A DNA stretch of 64,000 nucleotides from NCBI GenBank assembly GCA_938045565.1, contig CALIAZ010000002.1:260090-324089 (forward strand), in the 5' to 3' direction. The DNA comes from an uncultured Atopobium sp. Its GTDB lineage: Bacteria; Actinomycetota; Coriobacteriia; Coriobacteriales; Atopobiaceae. The position numbers were made by a program, and so were the translations under genes. This document shows positions 8,235 to 17,518 of the stretch, piece after piece. The notes under the pieces were generated by a model. That model searched no databases. It was not told the origin of the DNA and worked only from the letters and a program-made list of their open reading frames with translations. The stretch's first letter is position 1. The number at the start of each line of letters is the position of its first letter.

Positions 8235-9410
8235 ATGAAAAGAGTTTTATCTCTTGGTCTTAAATTTATTACTGGCCTTCTAAAAAGGGTTCTTGCTCCT
8301 CTTTTTAAATTTGTAGGCGGATTATTTGTTCTAGTTCTGCTGGTACTTGGTGGATACGTTCTCTACCTGCAACTTACTTACTACCGCATTCCAGATAACA
8401 GCCCTGTATCTAATCAAGGAGCCTCTCCTGAAGCTACAACCGTACAGGTAGGGCAAACGTACACAGCTTCAACCTATAACATTGGCTTTGGTGCTTACAC
8501 ACCTGATTACACCTTCTTTATGGATGAAGGCATCATGCAAGACGGTACACGAACCGTAGGAACTCACGGGCGTGCAGTAAGCAGAAACTCTGTGCTTTAC
8601 ACCACAAACGGTGCCCTGAACACCGTTTCTTCTCTAAATGACGGCGCAGCTCCTGACTTTATTCTCTTCCAAGAGATTGATACCTCATCCGATAGAAGCT
8701 GGCACGTCAATCAAGTTTCTGAAGCAGAGAGCCGCTTTGGATCCTACGCATCATATTTTGCTCAGAACTTCCACACCGCGTTTCTCGCCTATCCACTCAC
8801 GGAGTTCCACGGAACCTCTAACTCGGGAATTCTGACGCTTTCAAACATACTTGCTTCTAGCGCAACTCGTCGTACCTACCCCATTGATGAGTCTTTCCCC
8901 ACAAAATTCTTTGACCTAGACCGTTGCTTTATGATTACGCGCTATCCCACAAGCGATGGTCATGAGCTAGTGCTTATTAACAGTCACATGTCTGCCTACG
9001 ACAAAGGTGGCACCAGCCGCGCTCAACAGCTTGCACTTCTGACCAAAGTTATGTCCGAAGAGCGTGCTAAGGGCAATTACGTTATTGCGGGTGGCGACTG
9101 GAACCATGCAATTTTAGGTTCACTTACGCTCTATCCATCTGTTCAGCAGGTACCTGACTGGGTAGCAGAACTCAAAGACTCTGATTTGCCAGAAGGCTTT
9201 AGCGTTGTGACTCCAGACAATCTCAACAACGTTCCTACCTGCCGCGGAGATGACATTCCATACGAGAAGGACAAGACATACACCACCACAGTTGATGGCT
9301 GGATTGTCTCGGACAATGTTGTTGCAACCGCCAGAAACGTCGATACGCAATTTGCCTACTCTGATCACAACCCAGTTCTGCTGTCTTTCACCTTAAAGAG
9401 TAAAGAATAA
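8235..9410 (+). CDS. Membrane-anchored endonuclease/exonuclease/phosphatase-family protein
   Basis: A hydrolase of the EEP (DNase I-like) superfamily, 391 residues. One N-terminal membrane segment (about residues 27-46) leaves the catalytic domain outside the cell. Superfamily motifs are STYNIGFG, the metal-binding Glu in LFQEID, INSHMSAY, GGDWNH and the C-terminal catalytic SDHNPV. Substrate cannot be read from sequence: nucleic acid, sphingomyelin-like lipid or inositol phosphate are possible. GAGG precedes the ATG. It is divergent from the patA-like gene with a 77-base shared upstream region. Confidence 0.8.
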   Translation: MKRVLSLGLKFITGLLKRVLAPLFKFVGGLFVLVLLVLGGYVLYLQLTYYRIPDNSPVSNQGASPEATTVQVGQTYTASTYNIGFGAYTPDYTFFMDEGIMQDGTRTVGTHGRAVSRNSVLYTTNGALNTVSSLNDGAAPDFILFQEIDTSSDRSWHVNQVSEAESRFGSYASYFAQNFHTAFLAYPLTEFHGTSNSGILTLSNILASSATRRTYPIDESFPTKFFDLDRCFMITRYPTSDGHELVLINSHMSAYDKGGTSRAQQLALLTKVMSEERAKGNYVIAGGDWNHAILGSLTLYPSVQQVPDWVAELKDSDLPEGFSVVTPDNLNNVPTCRGDDIPYEKDKTYTTTVDGWIVSDNVVATARNVDTQFAYSDHNPVLLSFTLKSKE

Positions 9411-9416
9411 TTTCTG

Positions 9417-9438
9417 TTTTGTTGTAACCACAACAAAA
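9417..9438 (+). terminator. A/T-rich hairpin after the EEP gene, possible weak terminator
   Basis: TTTTGTTGT and ACAACAAAA form a perfect nine-base stem around AACC just after the stop codon. No T-run follows on the plus strand, so termination is uncertain. Confidence 0.35.
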
Positions 9439-9517
9439 GCCATATAGAACTCCTGTCACACTTTGGGTATAAAGTAAGCCATAGTAGACTTTCTAAACCT
9501 ATCCGAGAGGAGCCCGT

Positions 9518-11116
9518 ATGGCACAGGTTCTTGATTTAAGCAAATCTGTTTATGAGATTTGCACTAAGTATCCCGTCATTAAAGGCCTTATGGCAGAAAA
9601 CGGCTTTGCCGAGATCACCGAGCCAGGACGCCTTCAGACCATGGGTCGTTTTATGACCATCCCTAAAGGCTGCGACCACAAAGGCGTAGACCTTGAGGAG
9701 CTCAAAGCAATCTTCCGCGCTCACGGCTTTACCATTCTTGGTGATGAGGAGCCTGCAGCAGCAGCTCCAGCTGACGAGAAACCCGCGGAGCCAGCAACAG
9801 AGACAGCTGACGCACCTATCGCACAGACCCCTGAGGAGCGCAAAGCTCTTATCGCCCAGTACCTCGAGCGTCTCAACGACGGTGAGGACATCGAAGCTGT
9901 TCGCGAGGATTTTGCTCGTAACTTCAAGGATGTCTCTGGATCTGAGATCTCTACCGCTGAGCAGGAGCTTATTGCTGGCGGCGTGCCTATGGAGAAGGTC
10001 CTGAAGCTCTGTGACGTTCACGCTGCTCTCTTTGAAGGCAAGGTTTCCTGTGCACCAACAGGTGCTGTTGAAGAGACCCCTGGTCATCCTGTTTGGACTA
10101 TGCGCCAGGAGAACGACCGCATTCTTGCCTTTATCCACGACCGCGTCGCTCCAGATGTTAAGCGCGCTCGCACCCTTACTGAGTCTTCCAGCAACGAAGA
10201 GTGCGCTGGCGTTGCAGCAATTCTGAAGGCTGATATGGACGCTTTTGACGAGGTCTTTGTTCACTACAAGCGCAAGGAAGAGCTGCTCTTCCCTCACCTA
10301 GAGCGTCACGATATCACCGGTCCTTCAAAGGTTATGTGGGGCAAGGACGACGAGGTAAGAAACGCTGTTAACGGCGCAGAGGCTCTGCTCGAGACCGCAT
10401 TTGGCCAGTACGATGCGGTCCTTATGGCGGGCGTTGCCGACTATCTGGATGAGGCTATTGAGGGCGCTGAGTCCATGGCGTCCAAGGAAGAAAACGTCCT
10501 CATTCCACTTTCCCTTGAGCATCTAACCGCTACTCAGTGGACCCAGATTGCTGCTGAAGAGAACGAGTTTGGCCACGCATTTGGCGTCAATCCTCCTTCA
10601 TGGCACGCAGATCCTCTTGAGCTTGCAAATGACAAGCTCAAAGAAATGGAAGCCGCAGGTGCTATGGGCGAGAATAACGCTGAAGCAGAAGAGGCAATCT
10701 CTGCCGACGGCAAGGTTAAGCTCTCTACCGGCGAGTTCACCATTCCTCAGCTTGAAGCTGTCTTTGCAACTATTCCACTCGACATTACCTTTGTTGATGC
10801 AGATGACAAGACACGTTACTTCAGCCACGGCGATACCCGCGCCTTCCCTCGTCCTAAAAGCTGCCTTGGCCGCGACGTATATGACTGCCATCCACCAAAG
10901 AGCCAAGAAGCTGTTCGCCGCATCCTCACTGAGTTCAAGAGCGGCAAGCGTGATTCCTCTGAGTTCTGGTTTGAGGTAAGAGACAAATTCCTCTACGTCC
11001 GTTACTTTGCTGTTCGCGATGAAGAGGGCAACTACCTGGGCGCTCTTGAGACCACTCAGGACATCGGCCCAATCCGTGCTCTTGAGGGCGAGAACCGCAG
11101 AGGCTCTGACAGCTAA
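9518..11116 (+). CDS. DUF1858/DUF438/hemerythrin/PAS multidomain protein
   Basis: A 532-residue cytoplasmic protein. The order is a DUF1858-like N-terminal domain (about 1-75), an Ala/Pro/Glu-rich linker, DUF438 (about 105-180), a hemerythrin-like four-helix domain with HPVWTMRQEND, HYKRKEELLFPHLE and FGHAFG as candidate di-iron ligands (about 190-355), and a C-terminal PAS domain with the PAS_10 pattern (about 400-520). Proteins of this make-up are thought to sense or handle oxygen, nitric oxide or redox state in anaerobes. No catalytic domain is fused, so how it signals is unknown. GAGAGGAG precedes the ATG. Two copies of GGCGAGAA fall in frame within it. Confidence 0.85.
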   Translation: MAQVLDLSKSVYEICTKYPVIKGLMAENGFAEITEPGRLQTMGRFMTIPKGCDHKGVDLEELKAIFRAHGFTILGDEEPAAAAPADEKPAEPATETADAPIAQTPEERKALIAQYLERLNDGEDIEAVREDFARNFKDVSGSEISTAEQELIAGGVPMEKVLKLCDVHAALFEGKVSCAPTGAVEETPGHPVWTMRQENDRILAFIHDRVAPDVKRARTLTESSSNEECAGVAAILKADMDAFDEVFVHYKRKEELLFPHLERHDITGPSKVMWGKDDEVRNAVNGAEALLETAFGQYDAVLMAGVADYLDEAIEGAESMASKEENVLIPLSLEHLTATQWTQIAAEENEFGHAFGVNPPSWHADPLELANDKLKEMEAAGAMGENNAEAEEAISADGKVKLSTGEFTIPQLEAVFATIPLDITFVDADDKTRYFSHGDTRAFPRPKSCLGRDVYDCHPPKSQEAVRRILTEFKSGKRDSSEFWFEVRDKFLYVRYFAVRDEEGNYLGALETTQDIGPIRALEGENRRGSDS

Positions 11117-11233
11117 GGCTTACGCGTGTAAAACCCTAAGTTACTTCTCAAAATTTTGTGCGACTTGGTAGGCGGTGTGTCCTTTTTACGGCACATCGCC
11201 TACACTATTTCTGGCCAAAAGAGAGGAGCCTCA

Positions 11234-12496
11234 GTGCTACACCGTTTACTCGGCACTAAGTATGCATACGCCATTGTTGCAACTTGTATTGTCATTATGT
11301 TTTTGCCTTGCGCCATTATCCTTACGTGCTTTGGCATCTTTATCACACCAGTTTCACAATACTTTGGCGTTCCTCGCGTTGCCTTCTCTGCGGTCTTCTC
11401 GGTGCTCTGCATTGCTATGACAATAGCTCTGCCATTCATAGGCAAGTTCTATAAAACGCATGACACGCGCTTGGTGCTTTCTGCAAGCGTTATCATTTGC
11501 GCAATCTCATACGGAGCTATGTCAGCAGCTCAGGAGATATGGCATTTCTATCTCTGCGCAGTGGGACTGGGTATTGGCGTGCCCGCACTCATGTTCTTGT
11601 GCGTCCCCGCCCTCATCAACGATTGGTTTGATCAGCGCGTTGGCACTTTTATGGGCCTCTGCTTTGCGTTCACCGGCATTGGTGGCACTGTCTTTAACCC
11701 CATCGGATCTGCCATTATCTCCTCTGGTCCTGAAGGTTGGCGCGCCTGCTATCTGATTTTTGCCCTGATTATACTTGTAGGAACACTCCCCTTTACCCTT
11801 TTTATAGTACGCGAGAAACCCCAAGACCTTGGTCTTACACCTCTTACCTTCTCCTCTCCTGACGAGAAAACCATTGAAGCTCCAGAGACTTCTTCCACCG
11901 ATATCTCTGCTGATGACGCAATGAAATATCCAGAGTTTTATATGGTTGCTGCGTTTTATGCACTCATTACCTTTAACCAGCAAATCTCTCAGTACTTCCC
12001 TAGCTATGCAGCAACGTTTGCAGAAACCGCTCCTGCCATTGCCGCTGCCACAGGCCTTCTTGCTGGAACAACTATGCTGGGTCAAGCAATTGGAAAAGTG
12101 CTGTTAGGTGCTTTAAGCGATATCTCAGTAAAACTTGCCTGCTTTGTAGGAATTGTCTCAGGTATTATTGGCTTACTTATGCTGGGAATTAAGCTTCCAG
12201 TGCTGCCACTCTTGCTTGCAGGAACTTTCCTTTTTGGAATTGCCTATGCCCTTACAACAGTTGGTTCGCCACTATTGGTGCGCGCTGTCTTTGGCAAAAA
12301 AGATTCCACTCTTATCTACTCAAGGATTGCAGGTGTAAGCTGCTTTGTCTCTGCTTGTGCACTCATTATTTGGAGCTTGATTGTAGACGGCTCAGCTCAG
12401 GGTTTCTTGGTGCTCTTTGGTATTGGAATTGCCCTGATGAGCAGTTGTCTAGCGCTTGCTCTCACCGCACTTAAGCGCGCTGGCAAACGAGCATAA
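11234..12496 (+). CDS. Major facilitator superfamily transporter
   Basis: About 420 residues with roughly twelve hydrophobic segments in two halves, a central cytoplasmic loop (about residues 200-235, rich in Asp, Glu and Ser), and the pattern of monocarboxylate/oxalate-formate-type carriers. Substrate unknown. The frame is open from 11156, but the GTG at 11234 has AGAGGAG at ideal spacing and gives a normal short N-terminus. Its last 26 bases overlap the end of the convergent methyltransferase-like gene. Confidence 0.85.
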   Translation: MLHRLLGTKYAYAIVATCIVIMFLPCAIILTCFGIFITPVSQYFGVPRVAFSAVFSVLCIAMTIALPFIGKFYKTHDTRLVLSASVIICAISYGAMSAAQEIWHFYLCAVGLGIGVPALMFLCVPALINDWFDQRVGTFMGLCFAFTGIGGTVFNPIGSAIISSGPEGWRACYLIFALIILVGTLPFTLFIVREKPQDLGLTPLTFSSPDEKTIEAPETSSTDISADDAMKYPEFYMVAAFYALITFNQQISQYFPSYAATFAETAPAIAAATGLLAGTTMLGQAIGKVLLGALSDISVKLACFVGIVSGIIGLLMLGIKLPVLPLLLAGTFLFGIAYALTTVGSPLLVRAVFGKKDSTLIYSRIAGVSCFVSACALIIWSLIVDGSAQGFLVLFGIGIALMSSCLALALTALKRAGKRA

Positions 12497-13226
12497 GGTT
12501 ATCTGGCTCTCTTGAGTCTGCTTCTGGATCCAAAGGTACAACCTCTACCTGTTCAAACACAGTGTGCGCAACATCCATGAGCACTTCAAGTTGATGTGCG
12601 TTCTCTCCTACCTGTGCAGAAACTACATTTGTGAGATATCTTCCACCAGGAGTAAGACAATGTGCTACCAGACTCATCCACTCACTGGTCATCATAGCTG
12701 CAGGTGGAACTTCTCCGCTAAAGCAGTCATTCAAGATAGCGTCATAGCGCTTATTATCAGAGGTTGCTAGGCTCTTTATATACTCAACGCCATCAGTTAC
12801 CTGTACCTGAAGCCTACCATTACTCTCTCTAATAGCCTCATCCACAAAGAAGTAGCTATGAGCTAGAGCTGCAATTTTAGGGTCAATCTCCAGTGCGTCG
12901 CAAGAAACCTCTGGATAATGAGCTACTAAATAACGAGGATACGAGCAACCACCAGCACCTAACATTAAGACTGAGTGTACGGAACAAGCAGCTTCAAACA
13001 ACAAGTCGTACAGCTCAAGATAAGGAAATACCAGCTGGTTCTTTCTAGAATCTGTGTACGTTGCACTCTCATAGGCGCCGCCCTGCCACAACACACGTAT
13101 TTCTCCACCTTCACCATCTGAAATAGGAAATATCAACGCGGGACCATTCAGTGCCTGAGTTTCAACGTAAATACCTGCACAAGTTAGGAGCTCCATATCA
13201 TGAGCAGTAAGCTGTTTTTCTGACAT
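12471..13226 (-). CDS. Spermidine-synthase-like class I methyltransferase-fold protein
   Basis: The 251-residue protein has the Rossmann nucleotide site VLMLGAGGCSYPR near residue 86, the acidic DALEIDPKI ending beta-2, DGVEYI, and NDCFSGEVPPAAM at the position of the catalytic Asp region of spermidine synthases. The N-terminal half resembles the beta-strand domain of that family. Many such homologues do not make spermidine, so polyamine synthesis is only one possibility. AAGGAG precedes the ATG. The gene is convergent with the MFS gene and shares 26 bases with it. Confidence 0.7.
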   Translation of the reverse strand: MSEKQLTAHDMELLTCAGIYVETQALNGPALIFPISDGEGGEIRVLWQGGAYESATYTDSRKNQLVFPYLELYDLLFEAACSVHSVLMLGAGGCSYPRYLVAHYPEVSCDALEIDPKIAALAHSYFFVDEAIRESNGRLQVQVTDGVEYIKSLATSDNKRYDAILNDCFSGEVPPAAMMTSEWMSLVAHCLTPGGRYLTNVVSAQVGENAHQLEVLMDVAHTVFEQVEVVPLDPEADSREPDNLMLVCQRA

Positions 13227-13299
13227 GGAACTCCTTCAGGTAATGTGTTCTATGCAATGTACGTAAGTATAGCTAGTACACGGGGTTTCTCGCCAGGTA

Positions 13300-14658
13300 C
13301 TACCTCAGCTCAAACGAATCGGCATCGGTGATGCAGACGCAGGTGTCATAGAACGCCCTGAGTGCCTGGTACCCTAAAAGCGTGTCTTTGGTGCCCGCGG
13401 TCTCGTACACGGAGTGCATAGCAAGCTGTGGCAGACCTACGTCAACGGCGTGCATGCTGGCCTGAATGTTGGAGAGGTTGCCCAGAGTTGATCCGCCTGG
13501 CATGTCGCTCCTGTTAGCAAAGACCTGGTAAGGAATGTTTTGCTGCTTCCAAATAGCCTCGACAATGGCGCGGCTAAACGCATCAGTGCAGTATGACTGA
13601 CGTGCTGCTTCCTTGATAACCATGCCGCCATTGAGATACGGCTTGTTGGCCGCATCGTGCTTCTCGGGATAATTGGGGTGTACCGCATGCGCGTTATCGC
13701 AGCTTACCAGCAAAGATGCCGAGAGCGCGCGGTAGTAATCTTCTTGCGTAAAGCCAAGCGTGGCGTTAACGCGCTGCAGTGTGTCTTTAAGGAACGTAGA
13801 CTTTGCGCCCTGCTTGGTATTTGAGCCAACTTCTTCGTTATCAAAGCAGGTATACACAGAGATGTCCTGCTCATTTGAGGAAGCAAGGAAGGCCTTAAGC
13901 GCTACAAAGGCGCACTGAAGGTCATCCAAGTGACCAGCGGAAACAAACTCCTTCTTAGCGCCCCAAATGCGACCACCCGTGTGATCAACTAAGAACAAAT
14001 CGCGAGAAAGAATGTCCTCTTGAGACACGCCTGCTGCGTCTGCTACCAGGGCGTTAAAGGCACCAGGATTAAGCTCTCCAGCACTAAAGAGTGGCATCAA
14101 ATCTTTAGCACGATTAAACTCTGGCGAGAGACCATTTTTGTGCTCAAGATGAATAGCCAGGCTTGGAATCATGACAACGTCGTCTTCAATGTTGACCAGC
14201 CTGGACTCTACCTTGTTTCCTACCTTGACCAGCACGCGACCAGCAATGCCCAAAGGACGGTCAAACCACGTGTGGTCAAGCATACCGCCATATGCCTCGG
14301 TGTTCAGACGAAGCGAGTTGCCCTCACCGGTAAGCTCTGGCTGAGCTTTTACCTTGTAGGTTGGAGAATCGCCATGGGCAACAGCAAGCTGGAAGTGATA
14401 GGGAGCATCAGCGCTTGAGGTTTGGGACTCACGGTACTTCTCGCCAACTTTCCAGGCAACAATTGAAGAATTGTTGCGCATGGTAAAGTAAGAGCCGCCA
14501 GGCTGAACATCCCAAGAAGAACCCTCGGAGAGATAGGTAAAACCGTTCTCTATCAGGTAATCTTTGATGGTTTGTGTGGTATGAAACATAGAAGGGCTCT
14601 GCTTAATGAAAGCAATAAGCTCCTCAGAAAGAGCAAGTGACTCATTCAAATCAGACAT
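13300..14658 (-). CDS. apeB: M18-family aminopeptidase
   Basis: A di-zinc aminopeptidase of 452 residues of the aspartyl aminopeptidase family. Metal and catalytic motifs are AHGDSPTYKVK near residue 95, GHLDDLQCAF, FDNEEVGS, DNAHAVHPNYPEKHD and the C-terminal HSVYETAGTKD. The first motif reads HGDSP where many relatives have HTDSP; the metal-binding His and Asp are kept. Likely trims acidic N-terminal residues from peptides in the cytoplasm. GAAAGG lies upstream of the ATG. It is followed by the spermidine-synthase-like gene after a gap holding one GGCGAGAA copy. Confidence 0.92.
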   Translation of the reverse strand: MSDLNESLALSEELIAFIKQSPSMFHTTQTIKDYLIENGFTYLSEGSSWDVQPGGSYFTMRNNSSIVAWKVGEKYRESQTSSADAPYHFQLAVAHGDSPTYKVKAQPELTGEGNSLRLNTEAYGGMLDHTWFDRPLGIAGRVLVKVGNKVESRLVNIEDDVVMIPSLAIHLEHKNGLSPEFNRAKDLMPLFSAGELNPGAFNALVADAAGVSQEDILSRDLFLVDHTGGRIWGAKKEFVSAGHLDDLQCAFVALKAFLASSNEQDISVYTCFDNEEVGSNTKQGAKSTFLKDTLQRVNATLGFTQEDYYRALSASLLVSCDNAHAVHPNYPEKHDAANKPYLNGGMVIKEAARQSYCTDAFSRAIVEAIWKQQNIPYQVFANRSDMPGGSTLGNLSNIQASMHAVDVGLPQLAMHSVYETAGTKDTLLGYQALRAFYDTCVCITDADSFELR

Positions 14659-14811
14659 CCGTAAAACCTTTCATAGAACTGTGTTGCATTCAACAGCCTA
14701 GCACGCATTTTTGGTGAGGCGCACACTTTCTAAAAAATGACGCAAAGAATACGCGCTTCAGGGTAGATACTTATATGTTGAACTAATTCTCATCCACCAA
14801 AGCGAGAGTGT

Positions 14812-15780
14812 ATGGATATCAATCAAGCTATTGAGCATGCAAATGCGTTTGTCATACCTGGCCTTCTTGTTGATGATCAGTCCATCATCGGCGAGGTCAA
14901 CAAAAACTGTGATGCCATTAAAACGCTGCTTGATGCCTGGAAAGAAGCTCCTTTAGGCCAAGAGCCTGTAGAGTTTTCTGTCATCCAGCAGCTTGCTGAT
15001 AGAACGCGCTCACTCTGCGATACCTACGGCGTGGAGAGACTCAGAAACCATCGAGGTGTTGGACTTTCTCGCGGTCTTTCAAACGACGATCTTGCGGCTG
15101 CCGTTGCAAAGATGCAGCGTCGTCGTCCTAAGGCTGTCTTTAAAACCGCAGGCCCCCTTCTTAACGACTTGCAAATTGCGTATGTCGAGAAGAGCGTTTC
15201 TGGCACGGTGCTGGGCATTGATATTGAGACCACGTCGCGCTTCCCTGAGCTGGGTTACATTGTTAACGTGGGCTTTGAGTTCTGGAATCTTGGTCGCAAC
15301 ACCGTTCCAGTAGAGCCTCACACTGTCTACTTTGGTATCCCAGAGATGTACAAAGAAAAAGGTGTCCCTCTTGCCGATATTCACCAGATTACCTGGAAAG
15401 ATGTTGAGGGCAAAAAATCATTTAGAGACGATAAGAAAGCTCAAGAGGCTCTGCTGGCAACTATGAAAAAGATTCCTTTTATGGCCCACAACGCTGCCTT
15501 TGAGGATTCTTGGTTCATGTTCAACATTGATGGCTACGCAGAGGCTAGAAAAGCAGGCAAGATTATTGTTATTGACTCTCGCGACATCTGCCGTCGCTTG
15601 GATCCAGAGATTAGGTCTCTTCCCCGCGAGTCTTCTCCTGCCGCGCTTGAGAACTGGGCACAGCGTAGGCATACACTTGCAGCAGACGAGAAGGAACGCC
15701 ACTTGGGACTTGAAGACGTAGACCTTATGATTCGTACCGTTCAAGCAGAATTTGCAGACCACAATATGTTTGAAGACTAG
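14812..15780 (+). CDS. DEDDh-type 3'-5' exonuclease-domain protein
   Basis: The C-terminal two thirds of this 322-residue protein is a DnaQ/RNase T-like fold: GIDIETT (Exo I), AHNAAFEDSWF (Exo II) and HLGLEDVDLM (Exo III with its His and Asp). The N-terminal 120 residues are helical, unlike a known domain to me, and include a basic stretch MQRRRPKAVFK. Role in DNA repair or RNA trimming cannot be told. The start ATG has a weak GAGAG site. It stands alone upstream of gltX, 90 bases away. Confidence 0.82.
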   Translation: MDINQAIEHANAFVIPGLLVDDQSIIGEVNKNCDAIKTLLDAWKEAPLGQEPVEFSVIQQLADRTRSLCDTYGVERLRNHRGVGLSRGLSNDDLAAAVAKMQRRRPKAVFKTAGPLLNDLQIAYVEKSVSGTVLGIDIETTSRFPELGYIVNVGFEFWNLGRNTVPVEPHTVYFGIPEMYKEKGVPLADIHQITWKDVEGKKSFRDDKKAQEALLATMKKIPFMAHNAAFEDSWFMFNIDGYAEARKAGKIIVIDSRDICRRLDPEIRSLPRESSPAALENWAQRRHTLAADEKERHLGLEDVDLMIRTVQAEFADHNMFED

Positions 15781-15871
15781 GCAACGTTGTCGGTCATATG
15801 TGTTCAAGCGTTATACTAAAGAGTGCATAAACTAGATTTTCTCGCTAGAAAATAACCGCCAAGGAGGAGTT

Positions 15872-17386
15872 TTGTCAGAGAAGCAGGTTAGAGTACGTTT
15901 TGCGCCATCCCCAACAGGTAAGTTGCACATCGGAGGTGCACGTACTGCTATCTATAACTGGGCTTTTGCTCGCGCAAATGGTGGCAAGTTTATTCTTCGT
16001 ATTGATGACACAGATCCTACGCGCTCAACTGAAGAGAACACTCAGATTATTCTACGCGCTATGAAGTGGCTTGGTCTTGATTGGGACGAGGGTCCCGATA
16101 AGGGCGGCGATTGCGGTCCTTATAGCCAGACCGAGCGTCTTGATTTGTATCGTGAAGCAGCAAATAAACTGCTGGCAGAGGGCAAGGCGTACCCTTGCTT
16201 CTGCACACCAGAGAAGCTTGCCGAAGACAAGAAGGCTGCTGAAGAGCGCCACGACCCCTTCCAGGGCTATCAGCGGACCTGCAGAAACATTGATCCTGTA
16301 GAGGCTCAGCGCCGCATTGATGCTGGCGAACCTTATACCATCCGCATCAAGGTTCCTCTGGACCGCGGCGATGTCATTGTCCACGACGCTGTTCACGGTG
16401 ATGTAACCTTTAACGCTCGCGAGCTTGATGACTTTATCATCTTCCGCTCTGACGGCACCCCAACCTATAACTTTGCCACTGTTGTTGATGACGCTGGTAT
16501 GGGCATTACCCACATTATTCGTGGCGATGACCACCTGTCTAACACTCCTCGTCAGATTATGGTGTACGAGGCTCTGGGCGCACCTGTTCCAACCTTCGCT
16601 CATATCTCCATGATTTTGGGTCCTGACGGCAAGAAGCTCTCTAAGCGCCATGGCGCAACTTCTGTTGAGGAGTATCGTGACCAGGGCTATCTTGCAGATG
16701 CCTTTGTCAACTACCTGGCTCTTCTCGGCTGGTCACTTGATGGCGAGACAACCATTATTCCTCGTGACGTTTTGGCGTCTCAGTTCTCTTTAGATCACGT
16801 TTCCAAAAACCCTGCTAAGTCCGATCCAGAGCGTCTGAACTGGATTAATGCAACCTATCTTGCCACTATGGACAACCAGACCTTTGCAAAGACTGTTCTG
16901 ATTCCAGAGCTTGTGGGCGCGGGTCTTGAGCCTGTTCAAGGCAACGCAACTGATGCAGATGAGATTTACGCAACTCGTCCAGGCTGGTATAACCTGCTCT
17001 CCGAGATTCTTCGTCCTCGTACCACAGTAAGTCCAGACGTTATTGAGAAGTCACGCTTTTTGTATGAGGGTGCAAACGTCACCTTTGACCAGAAGAGTGT
17101 CGAGAAGGGCCTTACCAAAGACGCTGCTCAGAGTGCTACCGTCCTTGCGGCTGCAAGGACTGCTCTTGAGGGCGTTTCTGAGGACGAGTGGAAGGCTACA
17201 GCAATTGATGCTGCCCTTGAGGTGCTTCCAGAGCAGCTTGATCTCAAGAAGCGCATTGTTTTTCAGTCCATTCGCGTTGCTGAATGCGGCAACATGGTCT
17301 CCCCTCCTCTTGGAGAGTCTATGGAGCTGCTTGGTCGTGAGGTTTGCCTTGCTCGCCTTGACCGCGCTCTGGAGCTTTGCAAATAA
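15872..17386 (+). CDS. gltX: Glutamate--tRNA ligase
   Basis: Charges tRNA-Glu with glutamate. Class I synthetase of 504 residues with the HIGH motif in PSPTGKLHIGGARTA at the N-terminus and the KMSKS equivalent in GKKLSKRHG near residue 253. The start is TTG (15872) with a strong AGGAGGAG nine bases before it. A rho-independent terminator follows. A tRNA-Glu and a tRNA-Gln gene lie about 2 kb downstream. Confidence 0.97.
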   Translation: MSEKQVRVRFAPSPTGKLHIGGARTAIYNWAFARANGGKFILRIDDTDPTRSTEENTQIILRAMKWLGLDWDEGPDKGGDCGPYSQTERLDLYREAANKLLAEGKAYPCFCTPEKLAEDKKAAEERHDPFQGYQRTCRNIDPVEAQRRIDAGEPYTIRIKVPLDRGDVIVHDAVHGDVTFNARELDDFIIFRSDGTPTYNFATVVDDAGMGITHIIRGDDHLSNTPRQIMVYEALGAPVPTFAHISMILGPDGKKLSKRHGATSVEEYRDQGYLADAFVNYLALLGWSLDGETTIIPRDVLASQFSLDHVSKNPAKSDPERLNWINATYLATMDNQTFAKTVLIPELVGAGLEPVQGNATDADEIYATRPGWYNLLSEILRPRTTVSPDVIEKSRFLYEGANVTFDQKSVEKGLTKDAAQSATVLAAARTALEGVSEDEWKATAIDAALEVLPEQLDLKKRIVFQSIRVAECGNMVSPPLGESMELLGREVCLARLDRALELCK

Positions 17387-17451
17387 CGCGTGAATGCGTG
17401 CCTGCCGCGTATTCTTCCAAGCGTAAGTGGGTATCAAAAGTAAAACCACAC

Positions 17452-17486
17452 AAGAGCTGTAAAACAGATGGTTTTGCAGCTCTTTT
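17452..17486 (+). terminator. Rho-independent terminator after gltX
   Basis: AAGAGCTG (17452-17459) pairs with CAGCTCTT (17477-17484), extended by AAAAC/GTTTT across a T-G pair, with a five-base loop and trailing T residues. Confidence 0.85.
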
Positions 17487-17518
17487 ATCGTTACCGTTTG
17501 TTTAGTTTTGGAGTAACT

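Noticed and set aside
11156..11233. Upstream in-frame extension of the MFS transporter
   Set aside because: It starts at TTG without a ribosome site and adds 26 non-membrane residues, while GTG 11234 has AGAGGAG directly before it.
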